A DNA stretch of 64,000 nucleotides, taken from positions 736,931 to 800,930 of the forward strand of contig NC_092667.1 of assembly GCF_032118995.1 (NCBI RefSeq), given 5' to 3'. The position numbers were made by a program, and so were the translations under genes. The notes below the pieces were generated by a model. It was not told the origin of the DNA, made no database searches, and saw only the letters and a list, made by a program, of their open reading frames with translations. This DNA is from Asterias amurensis. Taxonomy: Eukaryota > Echinodermata > Asteroidea > Forcipulatida > Asteriidae. Shown here piece by piece: positions 56,101 to 64,000 of the stretch. The stretch's first letter is position 1. Each line of letters opens with the position of its first letter.

Positions 56101-59100
56101 ACACTAACTGTGCAGGGTAGTCTTTGACAATATTACCAATAGTGTCAAGTGTCTTAAAAGGCAATGGACAGAATTAGTAATTACTCAAAATAATTGTTAG
56201 AATAAAACTTAATTGTTAAAAGAACAAGGGAGAGTTGTTGGTAGTATAAAACATTGTGAGAAACGGCTTCCTCTGAAGTAACATAGTTTTTTTAAATAAG
56301 AAATTTCCCATTAAAATATTTCAACGAATTTGAGATCTCAGCTTCGACCAGCCGCGAACTTAAGCATCTGAAATCACACAATTTGTGGGACACGGGTGTT
56401 TTTTTTTTTCAATCGAGTTCAAATGTTTACGGGTTTGTTATTTTATGAACATGTTGAGATTCACCAAGTGAGAAGACTGGTCTTTGACAATAACCATTAG
56501 TGTCCAGTGCCTTTAATATTTAATTAAAGCGTAACATCTGTAAAAACACGGAATGCCTCTATTAGTATACATAATTGCCAATTGATTTTTCCCCGTGTGC
56601 TTGTCTTTTTGATTTATTATATTTACAACACTATTTTATTTAACAGGAGTTGATTGACGACGTCAATGCTAAACTGTCTAATGGAAAGTTTAAGGACGTA
56701 GTGATTGGTTTGCTGTACAGCAATATTGAGTACCCAGCTGTTATCATGGACAAAGCAATGAAGGTATAACACTTGATGGAACTGCTTAGCTGTTGAAAAC
56801 ATACTTAGCAGAAGAGGGATTACCAATGACATACAAACACTTTGATTCACATTTTTCCAAAAGCGATTCAAAGCTCTTCACATTAATATGTGATTCACAA
56901 GTTTTTTCCAAAAGCGCGTCACAGTTTTTCATTCACAAGTCATAGTTCACCAAATGCGAGTCTCACAGATAATCAAAGGCGATTCACAGTTCTCAAAAAC
57001 CGATTCACAGCTCTTAAAAGGCGATTACAGTTCTTATAAATGTGAGTCAGGGCTCTCCAAAAGTGATTTACTGTTCTTTAAATGCGAGTCACAGCTCTCC
57101 AAATGCGTTCACAGTTCTTTAAATGCGAGTCATAGTTCACCCAACGCGAGTTGCAGTTCACCCAATGCGAGTCGCAGCTCTTTAAAGGAACACGTTGCCT
57201 TGGATCGGACGAGTTGGTCTAAAAAAAATGCGTTTGGAACCGTTTGTATAGTGAAATGCATATGGTTGGAAAGATGTTTTAAATATAGAATACACCGGTT
57301 CACACAAATTTGTCTCGAAATTGCACGGTTTTCCTTTTATTTTGCGAACTAACACGGTCGGCCATTTATGGGAGTCATAAACTTGACTCCCATAAATGGC
57401 CGACCGTGTTAGTCGACGAGGTAAAAGGAAAACCGTGCAATTTCGAGGCATGTTTGTGTGGATCATTGTATTCTACTTTTTCAACATCTTTCTAAACATA
57501 ATGCATTTTATAACAAACGGTTACAAACGCTTTTCAAAGACTAACTCGACCGATCCAAGGCAACGTGTTCCTTTAAGTGCGAGTCACAGTTCTTTAAATG
57601 CGAGTCACGGTTCTTTAAATGCGAGTCACGGTTCTTTAAATGCAAGTCACAGTTCACCCAATGCGAGTCGCAGTTATTTAAATGCAAGTCACAGTTCTAC
57701 AAATGCGAGTCACAGTTCTTTAAATGCGAGTATGCGAGTCACAGTTCTTCAAACGCGAGTCACAGTTCTTCAAACGCGAGTCACAATTCTTTAAATGCTA
57801 GTCACAGTTCGCCCAATGCGAGTATGCGAGTCAAAGTTCTTCAAACGCGAGTCACAGTTCTGTAAGTTTACAGAACTGTGGCATTTATGCGAGTCACACA
57901 GTTCTTCAAATGTGATTCACAGCTAGTTCTTCAAATGCGAGTCAAAGTTCTCCAAATGCGAGTCATAGTTCTCCAAAAGCGATGCACAGTTCTTCAAAAG
58001 CGATTCATTGTGATTCACAGTTCTTTAAATGCGAGTCACAGTTCCCAAAGTGCAATTCACAGTTCTTTAAATGCGAATCACAGTTCTACAAAAGCGATTC
58101 ACAGTTCTCCAAAAGCGATTCACAGTTCTTCAAAAGCGATTCACAGTTCTTCAAATGCGATTCAATGCGATTCACAGTTCTGTAAATGCGATTCAGAGTT
58201 CATTAGATGCAATTAAAAGTTCTCCAAATGTTTCATATTTTTTAAAATAAGTATACCTTTTCATGTTTGTTGTATTGTCATTTAGCTTTCAAGAGAGACT
58301 CTGCTAGGGTCAAAACGTCAGGCAATTAACTATTTTTTGTACAGTTTTTAAAATAGTTCAAAAACCAATTAAATAAATTCTGATTGACAATTAATTATAA
58401 TTGTTTCTATTTTTACTGAGGTATTGATACTCTTTTTGTTTAATAGGGCATGGGAACTGATGAAAAAGCATTAATCGATGTGCTGTGTACCAGAACTAGG
58501 AACGTGGTATGTATACACCATTAACGCCATTTTGTGCGCCATTTTGTTTTGACCTGCAAATCTTGGCATAATAAAACTTGTTGCTCGATTATACAAGTTT
58601 ATATTTCTTCACTATACTAATCTTTATTTTGTGTTTCAATTTCGTCAGGAAATGCAAGTTATCAGGGAAACTTACACGGAAAGTAAGTAGAAGGGAAGAT
58701 TAAAAGTGACATGAAGAAGAGTTTATAAGATTTAAATAAATATTAAGTAATACTTACGATTTAATTTTAAGAGACATCTTTACATAATGACTCCCTTTTC
58801 CAAACCCATTAAAGGTCAACGCTTCACCGACTGGTGTGTTTATTATTTTGTTCTACTTGGTGTTCTTTATTCAGTGTTCAACCGTGATCTGGAAACTGAT
58901 ATTAAGACAGAAATTGGGGAGCCTCTCAGGACACTGTTGTGCACTTTGGCTAAGGTTAGTAGTAAGAATTGCGGTAAGAGTTTAAACTATGCTGTGAATA
59001 TGTATCACTTTTGTCGTGGCTAAGACTGAGTCAGGATGAACGGCTTTGGCTATTGCCAAGGGTGTCGATAAGGGCTTCAATGTGCCTTGATTTGGTAGTG

Positions 59101-62100
59101 CAGCCATATCAGCTAACTCAAAAACGGCCAAGAAGGAAACCAGTAGACCATACTCTCACGCCATTTCCATAACCACTGTTTGCTTCTAGGTTGAACAGCT
59201 TAAAAGCTATATAATCAAACCTTAATAGAAGATAATGTGGAGTGTCATGGCCCAGCGGCTAGAGCACCGGAATCAAACTCTGGTGTTTCTGATCAGGAGT
59301 CCCAGATGTGCACCTGTGCCCTTAGCAAGACACATAACCATGATGCTTCGTCCTTCGGATGAAACGTAAAGCCCTTGGTCCCGTATGTTGCTTAAAGCAC
59401 GAAAAGAACCAGTGCACTTATCGAAAAGAGGAGGGGTTTGATCACCCCGGTGTTCCTGGTTTGATTATTCCTGGTATATGAATTTCCTTTAAGATATTAT
59501 TAAGATATTACTTAGAGACGAACATTATTTTAGCATGTGAAACGTATTTTCGTGGCATTATTTTACTCATTCTAAAAAAACTACAGCACCTCAGCAAGTA
59601 ATATTTTAAGGGAAGCCTTCTATTGTCATTTTCTTTACACTGTGGAAATTTAATGTGAATCCATTGACATTGGGTTTTGTGTTACAAAAAGTACCCAAAC
59701 CCTTCAACTTTTTACACCTCTTACATTTATTATCTGTACAGGGAAATCGTGATGAAGCCCCATCAAGTAATATGGAAGCACAAGGCACCCAAGATGCCCA
59801 AGCACTATTCACTGTGAGTTTCTCTATTTGCCATTTCTAAAAGTACATTTCCAAGTATTGTTTCGGACGAATTAAGTACATTGTGTGGAACTTCTTCTTT
59901 TTGCCGTTTTCCGGAAGCTCGGGATTTGTGTTCGTCATTAGATGCGTTACAACTGAATCTATCTTAATTTACTTCTTATCTTAAAACAGTAATCGATTGG
60001 CCACACTAATGAAAATCCTTAAAATAATCGACATTGTATAATGGTTCCTTTTAAACAAGTTTAACACAATTATATCTCAGTGTGTATACTTGTCAAAAGT
60101 TCCAATCTGTCTGTTATATGGCATTTTAAGAGCTGATCCTTCACGACGAAAGAACCGTTGTTTTCTTCTTTTTTAATGGAGTCGAAGTTAATAATAATAA
60201 TAATAAACAGTTCTTATAAAGCGCATATTACAATTAAGTCTCTACGCGCTTGAGTGGGTAAACAGGTGTGTTTTAAGTTGTAACTTAAATTGTTCCAGGG
60301 TGGGGCAGTTTTTGATGTGAAGTGGAAGATTGTTCCATAGTTCAGGTGCAGTGAATTGGAAGGCACGTTGACCATATGATTTGGTGAGAACTGGATAATG
60401 GTACTAACTTAACCCAAATGCTGTTAATTGGCCGAGTTGTTAAAAGCATCGAATTCAAGTTCTTGTGGTTGAGTAACCGGAGTGTAGGTTCCAATCCCGG
60501 TCATGACACTTGTACTCTAGGGCAAGATACTTAACTGTAATTGCTTCTCTTCAACCAGGGGTTGTTAATGGGTACCTGAGAGGGTAGAGGTTGATATAGT
60601 GAATGAAATGTATTTGGAGCACTATTGTTGCCCAGGTTGTATTCTCCCCATCAGGGAGCTGAGAAAGATTAAAAGAATGTTATTGGCGCAATGACCAGGG
60701 CCAAATTTCATAGAGCTGCTAAGCACAAAAATTTGCTAAGCATGAAATGTCTTCCCCGATAAAAACAGGATTACTAGCCAAATTTCCATTTGTTGCATAG
60801 TGCTTGTTACTGGTATTCAGCTGTTTTTTGCTTATCCTGAAAATCACATGGAAATTTGGTTGATAATCCTGTTTTCATCAAGGAAGAAATTTCATGTTAA
60901 GCAAATTGTTGTGTTTAGCAGCTCTATGAAATTGGGCCCAGGGCACTTTTGTAAAGCTTATTGATACGGTTATTGTGAAATGCGCTATTGGAGAACTTGT
61001 TATAATTTTATATTATTATATGTATTTAAATGCAAGATATTTCCTATTTCTGTTTTTAGGGCGGCGAGGGTCGCAAAGGTGGTCCCCGAAATGACAAAGT
61101 GTTTATTGAAGTTCTTGGCACTCGTCCACTCATCCAACTGAACCTGATAACATTCAAGAAGTATCAGCAGGTAAAATACAATTCACGAACAACATATTTC
61201 CAATCCATTTGTGTAGGCTCGTGGGGAACGGCGCTCCGCTAACCCCCACGAACACTCCCCTCCGGAGGCCTCAGACCCCATACTATGCTCCGGGAAAACT
61301 GCCCTCTCACCAAATGCAGGCCGTTTCATTGGCGCCTAGTTGTAAATTTAAGTTTTGACTGTTGGAACGTCTTACTATTGTATTTTTGAAAAAACTACAA
61401 TTAATCAACAATAATTAAAACAAAAAAGTACCACCAGTGGCTCTTCAAAGCATAATATTGATAGACAAGAAGTAACCGATTTTCCGGACTAATCGGTTAT
61501 TTTTTGAAACAACATTAAAAATATCCTTTTGTATAAATTAATCCAAATCTTATTTTTAAGTAAAAAATATCAATTACGAATTAATTAATAACACTACGGA
61601 TCCTGGGATACAAGATCTCATTCATGTATAAATTACAACTTATGAGTTACAACTTGTGAGAGTGAAATTATTTGTTTTGTAATCATATTAGTAAAATTAA
61701 CACACTTCTCATACTTTGATTCCACTTCAACAGATGACAAAGAAAGAGAATATTGAAGGTGCTATCCTTGCTGAAGAAACCGGGGATCTTGAACTTGCCT
61801 ATCTTGCATTGGGTACGTATGTAAAGAATCATCCGCTTGATAATGGACAAAAAGCAAAAGGAGGTTAAGGGAAAATTCACCTCGGCGTTATGATTGTTTA
61901 ATTCTACATTTTTTCGAAACAATAAATTATCGTTTATGTAACTGCTTATTATAGTTACGGGAGTCTGTATTATTCCAAATTTGTATGCCTATATTTCTGC
62001 CGAGTATTTTGTTTGTGCGTGTCATATCAATTTGTTTGCTACTCTGCATCATTGTAGTTGTTATTTTTCTACCCGTTTTTTTTTTTTTTTTTTTTTTTGA

Positions 62101-63069
62101 CATAGGCTAGGTCGGACAATAAGGTGTGCTGTGGTCGATTTTACGAAGAGAGTCCTAACTTAGGAGTCTTTCGGAGATATTAAAAACTTAAGACAAGTCT
62201 AATTAAGATAAGACGAGTAACTCGGTCTAACTCGAGATAAGACTAGTCTTAAAGGCAGTGGACACTATTGGTAATTACTCAAAATATTTATTAGCATAAA
62301 ACCTTTCTTGGTGACGAGTAATGGGGAGAGGTTGATGGTATAAAACATTGTGAAACGGCTCCCTCTGAAGTGCCATAGTTTTCGAAAAAGAAGTAATTTT
62401 CCACGAATTTGATTTCGAGACCTCAGATTTAAAACTTGAGGTCTTGAAATCAACCATCTAAACGCACACAACTTCGTGTGACAAGGGTGTTTTTTTCTTT
62501 CATTATTATCTCGCAAGTTTGATGACCAATTGAGCTCAAATTTTCACAGGTTTGTTATTTTATGCATATGTTGAGATACACCAACTGTGAAGGCTAGTCT
62601 TTGATAATTACCAATAGTGTCCACTGCCTTTAACTCTTTGTGAAAGCCACTGCAGCTGCGGGTTCACACGGCTTTTTATAGAAGTGCTTTGTCTTCAGAC
62701 TGAAATTCTCAGACTGGGCTCAATTTCATGGCTCTAATTACCTCAGAATTCTGCGCCAAAGCCAAATTGTATAATGGGACATACGCGCAGAATTCAACAG
62801 TAAGCAAAACCATTAAATTGTCCCCTGATCTTCTGTCCTTATTCGTTTAGACTTATTTAACATAATTTACAAAATGGTTCCGTCAACCATTTCATTGACA
62901 AATGGAATTAAGTTTAATCCTCACTGACCTGCCAACCTAATTCATGTTTGCAGTTGAGACAGCTAAAGGCAATCTGGTACATGTCTTTGTTGATCATCTG
63001 TATTCCTCCATGAAAGGACTTGGTACAGATGACTCTATGCTGATTCGTACACTCATCACGCGATCAGAG
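50112..63069 (+). CDS. Annexin (3' end beyond window)
   Basis: Eleven coding exons: 50112-50126, 54360-54429, 55008-55108, 56647-56763, 58447-58506, 58649-58682, 58875-58954, 59742-59813, 61060-61170, 61734-61812 and 62954-63069. All have GT-AG borders and matching phases (855 nt, 285 codons). The protein starts MATVQ-GTITKIDPFDMEGD, the usual short annexin N-terminus. Repeat 1 has RSNQQRQEIREGYKTLTGR but SAPTTLD where GxGTD belongs. Repeat 2 starts GMGTDEKALIDVL. Repeat 3 has GGPRNDKVFIEVLGTRP with its GxGT loop lost. Repeat 4 starts KGLGTDDSMLIRTLI. Type II calcium sites (GxGTD plus a downstream acidic cap) are therefore expected only in repeats 2 and 4. Annexins bind acidic phospholipid membranes in a calcium-dependent way. 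About 40 residues of repeat 4 are missing beyond 64000. The start at 50112 is chosen by homology; the frame is open upstream. Intron 1 is 4.2 kb. Confidence 0.95.
50196..50555. mobile_element. MITE-A copy in annexin intron 1
   Basis: Left end 'ttttaagtcgtggacac', right end 'ggtccagtgcatttaa'. It begins about 70 bp after the first coding exon. Confidence 0.85.
51083..51364 (+). pseudogene. RTE-like LINE 3' fragment in annexin intron 1
   Basis: The plus-strand frame has LEEKLDGCYTKLLQKCR and TELYGKEPK, collinear with NDRINGCYTQLLRRVLN and NREVYGNLPP of the LINE at 23063-24440. After that the frame is lost through small deletions. A short decayed piece of the same LINE type. Confidence 0.6.
51435..51456. 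repeat. (AG)n microsatellite
   Basis: About eleven AG units. Confidence 0.9.
52283..52530. mobile_element. MITE-C copy 1 in annexin intron 1
   Basis: Left end 'caggggccaatttcatagag' + 'ctgcttaagc', mirrored by 'gcttaagcagctctttgaaa' + 'ttgggccctg'. Almost the whole element is palindromic. Confidence 0.88.
52586..52823. mobile_element. MITE-C-like copy 2 in annexin intron 1
   Basis: Left end 'cagggccaattttcacggct', right end 'agccatgaaattgggccctg'. A diverged sister of the copy 55 bp upstream, with a different interior (acaggg...gcgcagaattcgg). Confidence 0.8.
53032..53409. mobile_element. MITE-B copy in annexin intron 1
   Basis: Left end 'gaaggaacacgttgccttgg', right end 'caaggcaatgtgttccttta'. 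Arms are complementary almost throughout around 'ttgactcccataagtagccg'. Confidence 0.9.
53934..54225. mobile_element. MITE-A copy in annexin intron 1, right side shortened
   Basis: 'ttaaaggcagtggacacta' on the left, 'gtccactgcctttaa' on the right, TTAA on both sides. A deletion removes part of the right arm after 'cgcaacta'. Confidence 0.9.
54591..54964. mobile_element. MITE-B copy in annexin intron 2
   Basis: Left end 'agagacacgttgacttggat', right end 'gcaagcaacgtgtcctttta'; more diverged than the other copies. Confidence 0.82.
55298..55675. mobile_element. MITE-A copy in annexin intron 3
   Basis: Left end 'ttaaagacactattgg' (the ggacac portion is deleted), right end 'gtacagtgtctttaa'; starts about 190 bp after exon 3. 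Confidence 0.88.
55816..56515. mobile_element. Two back-to-back MITE-A copies in annexin intron 3
   Basis: Copy 1 runs 55816-56157, copy 2 56153-56515. They share the boundary 'tgtcttaaaaggcaatgg', so the right end of one is used as the target of the other. Confidence 0.88.
56880..58225. repeat. 21-bp minisatellite in annexin intron 4, split by a MITE
   Basis: Dozens of degenerate units of 'gcgagtcacagttctttaaat' type, with variants 'ttctccaaaagcgattcac' and 'ttcacccaatgcgagtcgc'. Because 21 is a multiple of 3, both long frames through it read 7-residue repeats (for example SSLNASH), but it lies between coding exons 56763 and 58447. MITE-B occupies 57181-57576. Confidence 0.9.
57181..57576. 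mobile_element. Full-length MITE-B inserted in the minisatellite
   Basis: Left end 'tttaaaggaacacgttgcct', right end 'aggcaacgtgttcctttaa'. Centre 'ggccatttatgggagtcata' pairs with its complement over about 25 bp without mismatch. The flanking minisatellite units show it landed in a 'ctttaaat' target. Confidence 0.93.
58252..58340. repeat. Penelope-type terminal motif (copy 2)
   Basis: Matches 41262-41352 base for base over most of its length ('agactctgctagggtcaaaa' + 'cgtcagg'). The core here reads CAAAAC instead of CGAAAC. Confidence 0.45.
59228..59475 (+). mobile_element. tRNA-derived SINE in annexin intron 7
   Basis: Head 'gagtgtcatggcccagcgg' + 'ctagagcaccgg' (A-box region of a Leu-type tRNA), a damaged B box, then a body containing 'gatgcttcgtccttcggatg' + 'aaacgtaaagcc', a core found in many deuterostome SINEs. 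Confidence 0.75.
60420..60670 (+). mobile_element. tRNA-derived SINE in annexin intron 8
   Basis: Head 'tggccgagttgttaaaagc', B box 'ggttccaatcccggtcatg', body 'attgcttctcttcaaccagg' + 'ggttgttaatgggtacctg', tail 'ccccatcagggagctgag'. Same family as 42424-42606. Confidence 0.8.
60696..60943. mobile_element. MITE-C copy in annexin intron 8
   Basis: Left end 'cagggccaaatttcatagag' + 'ctgctaagc', right end 'gcagctctatgaaattgggc' + 'ccaggg'. Confidence 0.88.
62079..62098. repeat. Poly-T tract in annexin intron 10
   Basis: About 20 T. No nearby element border that would make it an obvious retrotransposon tail. Confidence 0.85.
62248..62633. mobile_element. MITE-A copy in annexin intron 10
   Basis: Full-length: 'cttaaaggcagtggacacta' to 'gtgtccactgcctttaa'. 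One of the best-preserved copies; the central palindrome 'gatttcgagacctcagattt' pairs with the following 'gaggtcttgaaatc'. Confidence 0.92.
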
Positions 63070-64000
63070 GTAAGTCACGCGTTTGGGCAAAATGAAGGAA
63101 CAATAGAAAATGTACTATGTGTATGTATGCTATGAACAAGTTCGAGTGCACTTATTTAGTCGACTACCGACCAGCAGCTGCGTGCATGCGCAGTAACGCA
63201 CTCACTCGAACGACTCGTTTGGAAGTCTAGTCAACCCTCGGTACCATGGTACTCAACACTCCATTGCCTTCCGCGTTTTCGCTTTAGTGTCACTGGCTCC
63301 CTTCTGTGATTTACACATGTTAGCATGGAACGGGCTATCGAACCAGTGAAGGAACCATTGTCCTAATGCTGGTTCCAATGGTCGACCACAGTAGTCAACC
63401 AATTGCCGATCAGCCTGGGTTCAAGTCAAAATTGTCAAGCTTACGTTAAAGAAACCTTGCCTCTGAGGCTGGTTCCAAAATGGTCGACAACAGTAGTCAA
63501 CCAATGGTCTAGTCTGGTCCCCTGACCAAAGATTCCTTGACGTCTCTTGTTAAAAATCTTAGGTCAGGTATCACCACGGTTAAAAAAAAAGAGCATGACG
63601 CAACTTGTCAGGGTCGGGGTCATCTCCAGGGAAACCATGTCTGCACTAGTTGCGATAACGTAACTCTCCTCCCGACGGCCGCCAGGCCGGAGGGTTACGA
63701 GATTTTTTTGATCGGCAATTAATGACAATCTGGTTCAACACGTATAAATTCGACAGCTAGTCACCAGATTTGCCCCATTTTTACCACTTTCAAAAATCAT
63801 GAAACTTAATCCTCAATCAATGTCTAATTAACACTCATGTCAAAACACCTTTGAAACAATTATTTTTGAAGAAAAGGGACAAAACTTACCAGATCCCGGA
63901 GCGATTTCCCAGGTTTATATAATTTTGAACTTGTCGCATCGCTTTGCAAACGCTTTATAGGCTCAACGCCTGCATTGGCTTTAAATAACAATAGCTGACA
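63070..64000. other. Start of the next annexin intron
   Basis: Follows the donor at 63070 (GAG|GTAAGT). Contains two diverged copies of a 'ggttccaatggtcgaccaca' + 'gtagtcaacca' block (about 63380 and 63471), suggesting a local repeat. No further annexin exon is visible, so the terminal coding exons lie beyond the window. Confidence 0.6.

Noticed and set aside
57396..58216. Heptad-repeat protein (SSLNASH-like)
   Set aside because: A by-product of a 21-bp minisatellite and a MITE in the annexin intron between exons ending at 56763 and starting at 58447.

Overview
This is nuclear DNA from a marine invertebrate deuterostome. A sea-star-like echinoderm is my best guess (moderate to low confidence). 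The basis is AT-rich DNA, spliced genes with GT-AG introns, abundant palindromic MITEs and tRNA-derived SINEs of the kind seen in echinoderm genomes, RTE- and CR1-type LINE remnants, and an intronless stonustoxin-like/FN3/GTPase gene of a type common in echinoderms and fish. There are no prokaryotic operons, CRISPR arrays or phage modules.

Layout. 1-750: end of a 47-bp tandem repeat. 1115-1782: MITE pair. 2157-6609 (minus strand): an unrecognised spliced gene whose exons keep phase across every junction; one exon carries an apparent +1 frame break. 7.82-12.55 kb: a ~144-bp satellite array of about 33 monomers with a ~432-bp (three-monomer) higher-order period. 12.55-15.48 kb: AT-rich, no gene. 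15488-19378 (minus): a 1296-residue protein in one coding exon, with a stonustoxin-like N-terminus, two FN3 domains, a P-loop GTPase, a coiled coil and a Cys/His cluster. 20049-20409 (plus): an orphan exon-like open segment. 22.5-24.4 kb: two LINE remnants, one of them RTE-like and ending in an (ATC)n tail.

25677-33257: a head-to-tail segmental duplication. The second copy carries a precise 473-bp insertion whose 161-bp terminal direct repeats each contain a tRNA-like sequence, plus a 1.15-kb fold-back element. The first copy carries a different pair of insertions. 34.3-35.2 kb: two abutting LINE fragments. 36.5-37.3 kb (minus): two small Cys-containing open segments that could be exons of a secreted protein. 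38-49 kb: mostly mobile DNA, including a 933-bp TIR element with a 300-bp TIR element nested in it (6-bp target duplication), a 382-bp near-perfect palindrome, SINEs, and many copies of a TTAA-flanked MITE.

50112-63069 (plus): a canonical annexin gene. Eleven coding exons are visible (285 codons), and the last ~40 residues lie beyond the window. Its introns hold six copies of MITE-A, three of MITE-B, three of MITE-C, two SINEs and a 21-bp minisatellite that was split by a MITE.

The three genes show no sign of working together. The window reads as a gene-poor, repeat-dense region. The best leads for new biology are the tRNA-bearing terminal-repeat element, the fusion protein, the unrecognised minus-strand gene and the satellite.
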